From assembly GCA_029288365.1 (NCBI GenBank), contig JARIHI010000003.1, positions 108,771-172,770 on the forward strand: 64,000 nt of DNA, read 5' to 3'. The translations under genes and the position numbers were made by a program. Below the pieces are notes generated by a model, which saw only the letters and a list, made by a program, of their open reading frames with translations, searched no databases and was not told the origin of the DNA. This stretch comes from Candidatus Saccharimonadota bacterium (GTDB lineage: Bacteria > Patescibacteriota > Saccharimonadia > Saccharimonadales > UBA4665). Positions 34,577-43,528 of this stretch are shown here, piece by piece; positions within the stretch are counted from its first letter, which is position 1; each line of letters starts with the position of its first letter.

Positions 34577-35194
34577 ATGAAAAAGCTGCACCAAGAAGGG
34601 TCTGCAAGCGTCCTTGTACTTTGTGTAGGTTTAGCCGTGGTTGGAGTTATTGGCTTTGGCGCATGGCATGCGCTCAAGACAAACAAGCCTGCTCATACGT
34701 CTAATGCTTCTTCTACGCCTTCAAAAAAACTTGCAGCTGACGAAGTAGAGGTTTCAGGATCGGTAACTTTTGCCCGACAAGGGCCGACTGATGCGGTCAT
34801 AGGCACTGAGCCGACTACTGCCACGCTCCTTATAGGCCCCGCGTCCGATTTTTCCGATTGGAAACGACTTTCATCTGTCAAAAGCGAAGTACTCGATCCC
34901 GATACTCTTGCAATGTCACTAATCAAAACGCAACAACCAAAAACAATTAAAATGTTTGAAACTCCAAAAGGAAAATATACTACTACCTTAAAACTAAATA
35001 CTGATGTGATGTGTATAAAGGGGCAAGACATCACTTACACAGAAAACGGCGAACAGCATGAAAGAGTAATGCCTCTCAGCTGCAAGAAGTTCTTTGGTCT
35101 TAGTAAAAAATTTACAGCAGACATTGGACTGATAGGTTTTGGGGCAAATGGCATAGATTGCCCGGAGTATGCTTGTGCCGAATTTGATTTCTAA
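34577..35194 (+). CDS. Membrane-anchored extracellular protein, 205 aa
   Basis: A short basic N-terminus (MKKLHQEGSASVL) leads into one TM helix (about residues 12-33), then a Ser/Thr/Lys-rich spacer and a folded extracellular domain of about 145 residues. This has four Cys (CIKGQD, LSCKKF, DCPEYAC) that could form disulfides. The anchor resembles the G-S-A-S-V-L-V-L pilin-like leaders frequent in Saccharibacteria; whether it is processed by a prepilin peptidase is unknown. Function unknown. Confidence 0.75.
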   Translation: MKKLHQEGSASVLVLCVGLAVVGVIGFGAWHALKTNKPAHTSNASSTPSKKLAADEVEVSGSVTFARQGPTDAVIGTEPTTATLLIGPASDFSDWKRLSSVKSEVLDPDTLAMSLIKTQQPKTIKMFETPKGKYTTTLKLNTDVMCIKGQDITYTENGEQHERVMPLSCKKFFGLSKKFTADIGLIGFGANGIDCPEYACAEFDF

Positions 35195-35270
35195 AATTAG
35201 TACTACATTATTTTCATAATCTAGTACTTAAATTTGACTAAATATTAATTTTATGATATTTTGATATATT

Positions 35271-35831
35271 ATGCGACGTTCACGTTTTCGATATACTCGA
35301 CATGACTATGAGCGTATCCAGGCCAATACATTAGGTGTGCTGCTATCAAACGAAATAGTGGTAGATCGACCAAACACTCACGCCCACTTGATCGGACCTG
35401 ATCTAGAAGCAGCACTTTTGCTTGTAGATGCTAAAGGTAGAGATTATCTTGTAGAAGAAGTAGACTGCGGACGACATATTGGAGAGGCAAAATGTGTCGC
35501 AACTAAGCCAAGTGATGCTATAGGCTACGCTTATAGGCATGGACGAGAGGGGCCAACGCGTTTTGTTCTTGGTCGCACTCCTGAACCCACTACACATGCT
35601 ACAGTAGTATTAAAACGCAGCGAAAAACCTGGTATTATGCTGCTGATATCCGCGTGGGCAGGGCCAAAGTCTGAACTTGAGCCGTGGGATGAACAACTCC
35701 GGGGAAACGAGACAGCCCTTGCCCAAAGTCAAGCTTTCTGGGATACTCATGCGCTTGTGTTTGATCCGGATGAGATCGATTTTTCTAGGCCATTTGGAAC
35801 AGCCGAAGAAATGGCTGAGCATTTAGTCTAA
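35271..35831 (+). CDS. Hypothetical protein, 186 aa
   Basis: Several His and acidic motifs are visible (NTHAHLIGPD, EVDCGRHIGEAKC, TTHATVVLK, WAGPKSELEPWDEQL). The His/Trp pattern is reminiscent of small nuclease or toxin folds, but I cannot assign a family. Promoter TTGACT (35234-35239)-N17-TATTTT (35257-35262), whose spacer is almost identical to that at 22421, ends eight bases before the ATG. Confidence 0.65.
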   Translation: MRRSRFRYTRHDYERIQANTLGVLLSNEIVVDRPNTHAHLIGPDLEAALLLVDAKGRDYLVEEVDCGRHIGEAKCVATKPSDAIGYAYRHGREGPTRFVLGRTPEPTTHATVVLKRSEKPGIMLLISAWAGPKSELEPWDEQLRGNETALAQSQAFWDTHALVFDPDEIDFSRPFGTAEEMAEHLV

Positions 35832-35832
35832 T

Positions 35833-36582
35833 TTACTGTTTCTTTTTAGACACGTGCTCGATCATACAAAAAATTTGACGCATGCTTTCGGCAATAAAAG
35901 CACTTTGTATAATCACTCCCATAATTTCTTCGCCGTATACCAAGTATGCCACTTTGTCTCCATACACATTAATTTCTACCGGTGCCGTGTAGTCTTGAGG
36001 TTTTATCCATGTGCGGAGCATTTTATAGGCTTCGTCGTGTAGACTCTTGCGCAGGGTAGCTGGGCCTATGGTAAAGGCATGAGTAGTTATGCCAAGCTCG
36101 GCTCGTCGCTTTTTATAACGCTGAAAGAAATCTTCACCCATAAATTTTATATCCGCAGATGTACGCATAAAATAAATATCTTGCTTGGTGCGCAAAGTAT
36201 CAGTATAAATTTCTTTTAATCCTTCAAGACCTTGCAGTAAGCGAATACCAGGTTTTTCGGTAAAGGTATAGAAATAACTAAGCATCTGAGGCATGGCATG
36301 CTTTACTTCTTGTTCAAGCTTCGTAGTTGCTTGTCTTTTTTCTTCGACTAAACGCTCAAGTGCTATAGGGTTTAGAGCCTGGTAACTAACTTTTTTGGTA
36401 TTTAATTTTTCTATAAGACCCAGCTCTTCCAGTCGTCGCAAAATCATATAGGCATTCGCCCTTGATTCGCCGGTAATTTGCGCAACTTCTGGTGGAGTAA
36501 GGGCTCCTTTTTCAATAAGACTTAAATAGGTAAGTGTTTGACTCTTGGTTAGGCCTATTTGTTGCAAAAGTGAAGGATTCAT
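35833..36582 (-). CDS. TrmB-family transcriptional regulator
   Basis: Residues 1-75 form the TrmB-type winged helix (LTKSQTLTYLSLIEKGALTPPEVAQITGESRANAYMILRRLEELGLI), then a coiled helix and a C-terminal domain (LLQGLEGLKEIYTDTL, YFMRTSADIKFMGEDFFQRY...). TrmB relatives sense sugars or metabolites and regulate transport and metabolism. Two palindromes built from the same TGTAAA half-site lie in its upstream region, one near its own promoter and one over the promoter of the small gene at 36733; the MFS gene follows. I infer autoregulation plus control of that unit. Confidence 0.88.
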   Translation of the reverse strand: MNPSLLQQIGLTKSQTLTYLSLIEKGALTPPEVAQITGESRANAYMILRRLEELGLIEKLNTKKVSYQALNPIALERLVEEKRQATTKLEQEVKHAMPQMLSYFYTFTEKPGIRLLQGLEGLKEIYTDTLRTKQDIYFMRTSADIKFMGEDFFQRYKKRRAELGITTHAFTIGPATLRKSLHDEAYKMLRTWIKPQDYTAPVEINVYGDKVAYLVYGEEIMGVIIQSAFIAESMRQIFCMIEHVSKKKQ

Positions 36583-36612
36583 ATGAAGAATTGTATTATA
36601 TTATTTAGAGAA

Positions 36613-36631
36613 TGTAAATTATATTTTTACA
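36613..36631. promoter_or_regulatory. Candidate regulator operator 1
   Basis: TGTAAA-N7-TTTACA, a perfect inverted repeat upstream of the TrmB-like gene. Confidence 0.55.
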
Positions 36632-36700
36632 ATTTTAATAAAATTTAACACCTTGGTATTTATATTTGAGATATTATTTTTGACACAAAGAAATAATATT

Positions 36701-36719
36701 TTTACAGTACTTGTGTAAA
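36701..36719. promoter_or_regulatory. Candidate regulator operator 2
   Basis: TTTACA-N7-TGTAAA: the same half-sites and spacing as operator 1, in everted order. It overlaps the -10 (TACAGT) of a TTGACA-N17-TACAGT promoter reading into the 36733 gene. Confidence 0.55.
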
Positions 36720-36732
36720 CACAGGAGCCTAT

Positions 36733-36909
36733 ATGGAACAGCTTACACCTGATCAAGAAATGAGAATGAAAGAATTTACGACCTTTCTAGGTACGGTAAT
36801 AGGTCCCGAAGATCTATTTCCGCCCGACGAAGAGGAAGGCGTACGAGAACCATCGCCTCCATTTTCACCATCGCCTCTTGAAGCAGAGGAAGCACTCTGT
36901 CTTTTATAG
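36733..36909 (+). CDS. Small acidic protein, 58 aa
   Basis: It starts at ATG 36733 with AGGAG five bases upstream and ends at TAG 36907-36909. Sequence: MEQLTPDQEMRMKEFTTF, then an acidic/Pro-rich, probably disordered tail (PPDEEEGVREPSPPFSPSP). Unknown function. The operator-promoter arrangement just upstream supports a real, regulated gene. The MFS gene follows after 79 bases. Confidence 0.6.
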   Translation: MEQLTPDQEMRMKEFTTFLGTVIGPEDLFPPDEEEGVREPSPPFSPSPLEAEEALCLL

Positions 36910-36988
36910 GTAAATGCCTTGATCGCTGTGTGCCTCAAACAGAATAAGCAAAAAGCTTATGCTACACTGGTAGTAAATAAGCAATAAA

Positions 36989-38197
36989 ATGATCAAGCAA
37001 ACTATCCACCGCCTACTGAAACATCGGCATTTTTGGCGTGAAGTTGGTTTTGATGAACTAAGTGAAATCTACGTCAGTATGATGTTTCGCAGTCTAGCGT
37101 TGAGTTTAACCGGCATTTTTGTGCCACTCTATATGTTAAAGCAAGGCTATTCGGTCCATGATACGATGTGGCTGATAGCCTGCTATTTTATTTTTCGCTC
37201 AATATTTTTTGATCTATTTGCAGGATTTTTAGTTGCCAAAATCGGCCCCAAACACACTATCTTAAGCAGTTATTTATTGCTTATTATATCCACTGGATTT
37301 TTCTTAACGTTACCCAGTATGCACTGGCCGCTCTGGCTGGTGGGCGGTATATGGGGCGGTACGAGCAGCTTGTTCTGTATTCCGTTCCACGTGGATTTTT
37401 CTAAAATTAAGCACAAAGCCCATGGCGGTAAAGAATTGGGCTATGTGAAAATCATGGAAAAATTCGGTGGCGTTATAGGGCCGCTTATCGGTGGTATAGT
37501 CGCGACACTGTGGGGTGGGCAATATATCTTTTTAGTAGCTATCGTTATGCTCGTAGCAGGGGGTTTACCGTTGCTTCGAACTGGGGAACCAGTAGCTACG
37601 AACCAGAAACTTCATTTTCGTAATTTTAGTCTCAAAAAAATGAGACGAGATATTTTTTCCTTTGGTGGATACGGTGTGGAATTGACCATTACTGGGTCTA
37701 TCTGGCCGCTCTTTTTGGCTACCACTATCCTTACTTCCGGTGCGGCGTATGCCAAATTGGGCATGCTAGCCTCTATTTCAGTTATTGCCTCAATGCTAGC
37801 CGCATACACCATAGGCAAACTTATCGATAGTCACCGTGGCCGGATTTTACTTAGATTCGGCGCTATTGCAAATTCGCTCGTACATTTGTTCCGCCCATTT
37901 GTAGCCACATATCCAGTGGCATTGGCAACTAATATCGCTAACGAGGGCGTGACTGTTTCATACCAAATGCCCTACACCAAAGGTATGTACGACAGGGCAG
38001 ACGAGGTACCTGGGCATCGGATTGTGTACTTTGTAATTATGGAAATGACCAGCAGTATTGCTAAGGCTGTGGTCTGGATAGGCTTTACACTACTTACTCT
38101 AAAATATACCGATTACACGGTGCTGAATATTGGCTTTTTGGTTGGGGCACTTGCTTCACTCATCATAGTGACTGAAAAATTTAGAGCATTACGCTAA
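36989..38197 (+). CDS. MFS transporter, 402 aa
   Basis: This is a 12-segment hydrophobic protein. Between TM2 and TM3 the usual loop motif appears as DLFAGFLVAKIGPKHTILSSY. Mid-protein GGVIGPLIGGIVATLWGGQYIF marks TM5/6. Substrate unknown; the TrmB-like regulator upstream hints at a sugar or metabolite, but drug efflux is equally possible. A TGCTACACT -10 lies about 22 bases before the ATG. Confidence 0.85.
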   Translation: MIKQTIHRLLKHRHFWREVGFDELSEIYVSMMFRSLALSLTGIFVPLYMLKQGYSVHDTMWLIACYFIFRSIFFDLFAGFLVAKIGPKHTILSSYLLLIISTGFFLTLPSMHWPLWLVGGIWGGTSSLFCIPFHVDFSKIKHKAHGGKELGYVKIMEKFGGVIGPLIGGIVATLWGGQYIFLVAIVMLVAGGLPLLRTGEPVATNQKLHFRNFSLKKMRRDIFSFGGYGVELTITGSIWPLFLATTILTSGAAYAKLGMLASISVIASMLAAYTIGKLIDSHRGRILLRFGAIANSLVHLFRPFVATYPVALATNIANEGVTVSYQMPYTKGMYDRADEVPGHRIVYFVIMEMTSSIAKAVVWIGFTLLTLKYTDYTVLNIGFLVGALASLIIVTEKFRALR

Positions 38198-38227
38198 CAG
38201 TTAAAGCATTTTGGTATACTACAAAGT

Positions 38228-38575
38228 ATGGAACGTGAGGATACCCAAACGCAGGCTGCGTATATATTTTTGAGAGCCGCCGCTTATATTCGTCAATATG
38301 GCTGGCAAGAAAAAGGCATGAGTGCACACGGCAAACCGCGTTGTTCTATGGGCGCGCTTGCTTCAGCCCACCCAGTAAAAAGGTGGGATGAAGACATGGC
38401 CATTTTAATGTACGAGGCACTCACCAATTACTTGAAAGACACTAGCTTAACTGCATTCAATAGTAAAGCAGGCTCAGGTGAAAAAATAGCTCGTTTGTAT
38501 GAACAGGTGGCGGCATCTCTCCTAGCCTCCAACGTAACCTTCTCCGGTAGAACTGCTTACGCTCAGCCCGTTTAA
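38228..38575 (+). CDS. Small protein, DUF6197-like, 115 aa
   Basis: AAAYIRQYGWQEKG...KPRCSMGALASAHP resembles the DUF6197 pattern (helix, GW, later Cys and GA). The C-terminal half is helical. Function unknown. TGGTATACT ends seven bases before the ATG: a clear leaderless start. Confidence 0.65.
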   Translation: MEREDTQTQAAYIFLRAAAYIRQYGWQEKGMSAHGKPRCSMGALASAHPVKRWDEDMAILMYEALTNYLKDTSLTAFNSKAGSGEKIARLYEQVAASLLASNVTFSGRTAYAQPV

Positions 38576-38686
38576 TTACATAACGAACATACTCCTATTT
38601 ATAAGCAAAAGAATTATTACTATATACCTTTGTTGCTAATGCGTCATATTTAGAATAAAATATTGATATATACAAGGAATTTTGTT

Positions 38687-40012
38687 GTGGTATATCGCTT
38701 ACGGGAAGGGGCAGGGCTAAAAAGTGCTCGACTAAAACGCCGCGTTACAACCGGGGTATTAATCATATGCTTGAGCTCTCTCGGAACAGCAACTATGGTG
38801 GCTGCTCAGCCGAAATTTGATAACGCATGGTTCTCTAACTTATTAGCAAAGTCTCATATAGGCACCGCCCGCAACGGGGTTGCTATTCGTGCAGGAGAGA
38901 ATACGTCTACTACTAGCAATCACTCTCCTGCAAAAACGGCACTACCTATTGGCCCAATGCTTAACATGGGCAACACCGCTTGCGCTACAAACTCCACTAA
39001 AACACCTGGGCTTGCTAACAGCAAGCTCCCACAACTACAAAAACTAGCAGAATATGAAACCATTTGTGGGGGTACAGTGACAAATACAATGATGATATTT
39101 ACCAGTATGCCGGCTTCGTCTACCGAGGCTCGTTCAATGTCTCAGTCAATGGCAAATACATTACAGGAATTTGCACACTATAGGATCCGTCCACTAGTTA
39201 TTCTAGAACCAACCACCACAAAAGGGTTGATCAACTTTAGCGCCTATCATAAAGGTGCTTATGATACATATATGGATGCCTATTTTCAAAATCTGAAAAC
39301 TCAAGGAATAAGCGATGCTGTCATGGGCATCTGGGTACCTTTTCCTGAACCAAATATTCCTGAATGGGACGATACGACTATTGAAGACACTGCGGCCAAC
39401 ATAGCTAAAACCGCAGCTCTACAGAAAAAATACTTCCCAGCTAGTAAGGTAAGTGTCATGTTTGATAGCATGAGTTATCCAAGCGGCAGTCATGCTTGGA
39501 AAGGAGGCAAGTACACAAGCCTCATGCCCTATCTCCGCGGCATCCCAAAAGGGTTGATAGATAGTTTTGGATATCAAGGATTTCCCTGGACACCACCAAA
39601 AAATGAAGGAGGCCTATCTCAGGCTAATCTTTCTGCCGGTACGTTTTTACAGTCAGGAATAGCTATTGAAGCAGCACGAAGCTTAGGGGTACGTGATATT
39701 TGGATTAATACCGGCTCTTTTGGCCGCTCACACAGTAATGTACAAAACCAAGAAGTCGTTGCAAGCCCTGAAATACGAAGCCAAATCTTACAAAGCGTAC
39801 TTACCGAATCCAAGAAAATCCAAAGTGCCGGCTTTCGTGTATCATTACATTTATTTGCCGAGGACAAAGCAAAAGTAGCCGAAGGTAATGACTGGTCGTA
39901 TTGGTCCCCAGGTCAAAGCACCATTAGTAACGCTACTCCCGTATTTAAAGCATTTGCAGCCAATACTCGTGCAAATGGCTTTGATTTCTGGCTATTCGAT
40001 GTAGTTCACTAA
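38687..40012 (+). CDS. Secreted TIM-barrel-like protein, putative glycosidase
   Basis: Translation likely starts at GTG 38687 after AAGGA. The 441 aa product has a basic N-terminus, a signal-type helix (GVLIICLSSLGTATMVAAQ), a Ser/Thr-rich stretch, and a domain with MGIWVPFPEPNIPEWDD (Glu/Asp-rich, typical of a (beta/alpha)8 glycosidase active-site strand), KVSVMFDSMSYPSG and IDSFGYQGFPW. It resembles bacterial glycoside hydrolases of the GH26 type, but I cannot confirm a family. It converges with a polysaccharide deacetylase gene, which supports a role in surface polysaccharide processing. Confidence 0.65.
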   Translation: MVYRLREGAGLKSARLKRRVTTGVLIICLSSLGTATMVAAQPKFDNAWFSNLLAKSHIGTARNGVAIRAGENTSTTSNHSPAKTALPIGPMLNMGNTACATNSTKTPGLANSKLPQLQKLAEYETICGGTVTNTMMIFTSMPASSTEARSMSQSMANTLQEFAHYRIRPLVILEPTTTKGLINFSAYHKGAYDTYMDAYFQNLKTQGISDAVMGIWVPFPEPNIPEWDDTTIEDTAANIAKTAALQKKYFPASKVSVMFDSMSYPSGSHAWKGGKYTSLMPYLRGIPKGLIDSFGYQGFPWTPPKNEGGLSQANLSAGTFLQSGIAIEAARSLGVRDIWINTGSFGRSHSNVQNQEVVASPEIRSQILQSVLTESKKIQSAGFRVSLHLFAEDKAKVAEGNDWSYWSPGQSTISNATPVFKAFAANTRANGFDFWLFDVVH

Positions 40013-42471
40013 AGTTGTGGCGTGATTTCGTCAAGCGCTTGGTTGTAGGTAAGTACTGTCAAGTGGCTTGCGGTAAGAGCATTCATTTGAGCTGCAAAAT
40101 CGGTCTTGGTAGTATCATAGTCGCCCGGATCATCAGCTACACGATGGTATACCAACACTAGCCAGGTATTAGTTGCTTTGGCATGATCAAGCCAGCTTTG
40201 ATATTCGGCAAGCGTAGTTGTTGATAGCATATTCTGTACACGCACTCGGTAAGGGTCAAAGTTATCTTTAGAATTGTAACCCTCATCAACTGTGCGATGT
40301 GAACGATACAAAGTCTTTAATATATTATTAATTGCTTGGTTGTAGTCCCCGTATGGTGAAGCAAAGTTACGAACAGGTTCGCCAATAATACTCTCAAGCA
40401 CATCTTGAGAATGGGTTACTTCGTAGGTTGCATCCGCTAAGGATAGTTGGGTAAGTTGCGGGTGGGTGACAGTATGAGAACAAATTTCATGTCCGGCGTT
40501 CTTAAAAGCAAGTACATCCATAATTGCGCTTGGAATACCTTCAATATAGTCAGTTGCATAACATTGAGTAGATTTAAAACCGTGGCTTGTGAGCACCGGC
40601 AAAACAGAGTTAACATTATCTTCATGACCATCATCAAATGTAAGCGTTACCAATGGACGACTGAAACCAACCGGCTGGTATGGGCTAATACTGTAGTCGT
40701 CGGTTTGCACCCAGCCGTTGTTTGAGACGAAGAAGAACACGCTTGCAGATTTTGCGTCAACAGGCATTGTAAAAGTATCACTGTATAGTTGCCACTGATT
40801 GGTGTCGCCGCTTGGCTGTGGATTAGGTAGTCCGTAGTACTGTTCGGTACCGTCAGCTTTGGTAAACATAGCCACAGCATGCGGCACGGTATTTGTTTTA
40901 TAGTACGTGCTAATCCGGTATTGGGCACCAGGCGTAAGCGAAGTAAGCGGATCAAACATCCACTTTGCGTCACCGTCGGTATAATTACTAACAGTAACTT
41001 TCACACTCTTATTGCCGCTGTGGCCTTCGTTCAGGTATTCATATTTGGCTGTGTTGGTACCCCAGCTACTACCACTCCAATTTGCAGGGTTGGTGCCATT
41101 AGCTGTCTCGAGTGATGGATTCAAAATAGGATTAGAGCTAGGGTTTGGTGGGGTAGGCGGAACAACTTTCACTAATGAAGCGTCGTCAACAGTTAGGCTG
41201 CCGACACGGGCAACTACATGAAACATGGAGACTTTAACAGCGTTTGCAGGCGTCGTAAAGGTGTAGGTCATTTCTTTCCAGGCAGAACTGGCTTCGGGAC
41301 TGCCTAAGCTAACGTATGTATTGTTTCCAGCGGCATCGGTATATTGTAAGACCGCTTCAGTAACTACATTTGACTGGTAGTAATGTGAGTATGCGTATGT
41401 TGTGTTTGGCTGAATAGTAACGGGAGTAACATACCATTTAGCATCACCGCTGGTATAACCAGTGACTTGTGTGCGGACACTTTTACTACCAGTGTGCCCT
41501 GATGTTAAGTAGGTAAAGCTCGCCGTGTTAGTGCCCCATTTGTTGCTATTCCAACTTGCCGGAACGCTACCATTGGCTGTTTCTAAGGAAGGGTTTGGTA
41601 TAAGGTTGTCCGGAGACGTAGGTGGTGTAGGGGGCGTGGCAGTATTATTAACTATAATGGAAACATTCGGGGCAATGGCGGTTGTACCATCGCTGCTTCT
41701 TGCAATCGCTGATAGCGTATGCGTGCCGTTTGCAAGCGTCGTCGTATCTAGGGTTGCGCTGTAGGGGGCAGTCGTATCTTCAGTGCCCAGATTTGCGTTG
41801 TCTAATTTAAATTGCACGCCAACTGCATTAGTAGCCGTAGCAGCAATTGTTTGAGTGCCGCTTACCGTTTGACTCGCGGTAGGAGAAGCAATAGCTACCG
41901 TAGGTATAACCGGAGCTGGCGGGGTTGTTGATTCTTCGGCAAGGAAAAAGTCATCAGTTTGTAGCCAGCCAACTTTATCAAGCACATGGAAGACCGTAAC
42001 TGACTTTACGTTTGCCGGGGAGGTAAATGTAACGTTTTTTTGCTGCCAATTACTTGCGCTAGCCGCTACGTTACCAAGCTCTACATACTGAAAAGTATTC
42101 GACGTGGTCTTATATTCGGCAACCAATCGTGTTTGTACATTGGACTTTGAATAATCAGAAAAGCTATATTTCGTATTTGCTTTTATGGCCACATGATTAA
42201 ACCACCACTTGGCGTCACCATTTGTATATTTAGTGATTGCTACATAACCGCTACTTGTGCCAGTGTGACCTTCGGTATGCTTATATGTAAAGTTTCGGGT
42301 GTTGGTACCCCATGCACTTGAAGTCCATGATGTCGGCGTAGTAGTGTTAGTCGCTGTTTCAAGTGAGCTATTAGCTATAAGGTTGGTGCCTGCTGCGTGT
42401 ACAGGTATAAGGCTGAGACACTGCATGCCGATAAATACTAAGGCCATGCACAATGCGAGTACTTTCTTCAT
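40009..42471 (-). CDS. Secreted multidomain polysaccharide deacetylase
   Basis: From the start at 42471 the product (820 aa) has a signal peptide (KKVLALCMALVFIGMQCLSLIPVHAAG), three related CBM-like beta-sandwich modules (each with N-SLETANGT-like start, WGTNT and GDAKW) at about residues 30-180, 290-430 and 450-600, one Ig-like module (VAIASPTASQTVSGTQTI) between the first two, and a C-terminal NodB domain: TLTFDDGHED, HEICSHTVTH, FASPYGDYN. NodB enzymes de-N-acetylate chitin-like, PNAG or peptidoglycan sugars with a metal. The modules should hold it on a glycan. The three similar modules are internal repeats. Confidence 0.9.
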   Translation of the reverse strand: MKKVLALCMALVFIGMQCLSLIPVHAAGTNLIANSSLETATNTTTPTSWTSSAWGTNTRNFTYKHTEGHTGTSSGYVAITKYTNGDAKWWFNHVAIKANTKYSFSDYSKSNVQTRLVAEYKTTSNTFQYVELGNVAASASNWQQKNVTFTSPANVKSVTVFHVLDKVGWLQTDDFFLAEESTTPPAPVIPTVAIASPTASQTVSGTQTIAATATNAVGVQFKLDNANLGTEDTTAPYSATLDTTTLANGTHTLSAIARSSDGTTAIAPNVSIIVNNTATPPTPPTSPDNLIPNPSLETANGSVPASWNSNKWGTNTASFTYLTSGHTGSKSVRTQVTGYTSGDAKWYVTPVTIQPNTTYAYSHYYQSNVVTEAVLQYTDAAGNNTYVSLGSPEASSAWKEMTYTFTTPANAVKVSMFHVVARVGSLTVDDASLVKVVPPTPPNPSSNPILNPSLETANGTNPANWSGSSWGTNTAKYEYLNEGHSGNKSVKVTVSNYTDGDAKWMFDPLTSLTPGAQYRISTYYKTNTVPHAVAMFTKADGTEQYYGLPNPQPSGDTNQWQLYSDTFTMPVDAKSASVFFFVSNNGWVQTDDYSISPYQPVGFSRPLVTLTFDDGHEDNVNSVLPVLTSHGFKSTQCYATDYIEGIPSAIMDVLAFKNAGHEICSHTVTHPQLTQLSLADATYEVTHSQDVLESIIGEPVRNFASPYGDYNQAINNILKTLYRSHRTVDEGYNSKDNFDPYRVRVQNMLSTTTLAEYQSWLDHAKATNTWLVLVYHRVADDPGDYDTTKTDFAAQMNALTASHLTVLTYNQALDEITPQL

Positions 42472-42700
42472 CACGAAATCCCATTTCTGCCCACCTACTA
42501 TTACACAAACTTTTTTATAACATAAACATATCATTAAAGATAAATAATGTCAATGGTTTTAAGGTGTAAGCATAAGCATATTTTATAATATACTTTACAA
42601 AAAAAACAAAAAGGTGTATAAGTATTACATGAAGTCTGTGGAGAGAAATTCCTCATAGATTGCGTGTAGGAGTTATTAACCTATAAAGAAAGGGAGCATC

Positions 42701-42877
42701 ATGTACGGAGATGGCCTCAAAACTACAGGAGTAGGTGGTACAACAGTAGCAGTACTACCAAACACAGGCGGATTTCGCCCAGTGTACATCCTAGGTGCTA
42801 CCTTGCTTGCTATGGGCGTTATCATGCTCATCGTTGCAGGCACAGGTACACTGCGTCAGCTACTTAAGCGAGGTTAA
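42701..42877 (+). CDS. Mini LPNTG sortase-substrate protein, 58 aa
   Basis: The complete layout of a sortase substrate is compressed into 58 residues: LPNTG at residues 19-23, a hydrophobic helix (about 28-48) and a basic tail LLKRG. Only about 18 residues precede the motif, and no signal peptide is visible, so the protein would have to insert by its C-terminal helix with the N-terminus outside. AGGGAG lies four bases before the ATG. The sortase gene starts 34 bases downstream. It could be a pilin-like building block, a cap, or a structural decoy. Confidence 0.8.
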   Translation: MYGDGLKTTGVGGTTVAVLPNTGGFRPVYILGATLLAMGVIMLIVAGTGTLRQLLKRG

Positions 42878-42910
42878 TATCGCTTAAACCAAATAAGGAA
42901 GACCATAGGT

Positions 42911-43528
42911 ATGCATAAGTTACTACGGATCATAACGCCACATAACTTGAATCAAACTTATGGTCTTCTTGGGTTTTTTATTATGTCTATAGGTTTAGCC
43001 CTAAGCGGACCCGGCCTATATTATCAACTACAGCAAAATCACTCTTCACAAGCACCCTTAAAACTACCGAGCGTTTCTATACCGGCTGCCTCACATAAAC
43101 AGGTACAGAGTGGCAATCCAATACATATTCAGATACCGAGTCTTAATCTTGACCTGCCTATAGCCGCCGGTACTTATAATCAATCAACAAAATCATGGAC
43201 CCTATCCAAAGATAAAGCCCATTTTGCAACCGTAAGCAGTCAGCCAAACGATAACTACGGCAACACATTTATATATGGACATAACCGCAAAAGCGTATTT
43301 TCTAAGCTCTCTCAGCTGCAAAAAGGAGCCCTGGTAGTAATAAGTACTGATAACAAATTACAATTCACATACCGATATTCGAACACTGAAAAAACTAGCC
43401 CCGACGATACTTCTGTTATGTTAGCTTACGCCAAACAGCCAACTTTGTCTCTACAAACTTGCTCGGGAACATGGTATCAAAATAGGCAAATTTATCGGTT
43501 TGACTTCGTAAAAGTCCACAAAACTTAA
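42911..43528 (+). CDS. Sortase
   Basis: This 205 aa protein has an N-terminal TM anchor (residues 17-38) and a sortase beta-barrel: NTFIYGHNR with catalytic His124, LSLQTCSG with nucleophile Cys184, and NRQIYRF with the Arg. Sortases cleave LPxTG proteins and attach the carboxyl end to an amine, in cell wall or pili. The gene directly follows the mini LPNTG protein, its likely substrate. It overlaps the converging deacetylase gene by 4 bases. Confidence 0.93.
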   Translation: MHKLLRIITPHNLNQTYGLLGFFIMSIGLALSGPGLYYQLQQNHSSQAPLKLPSVSIPAASHKQVQSGNPIHIQIPSLNLDLPIAAGTYNQSTKSWTLSKDKAHFATVSSQPNDNYGNTFIYGHNRKSVFSKLSQLQKGALVVISTDNKLQFTYRYSNTEKTSPDDTSVMLAYAKQPTLSLQTCSGTWYQNRQIYRFDFVKVHKT

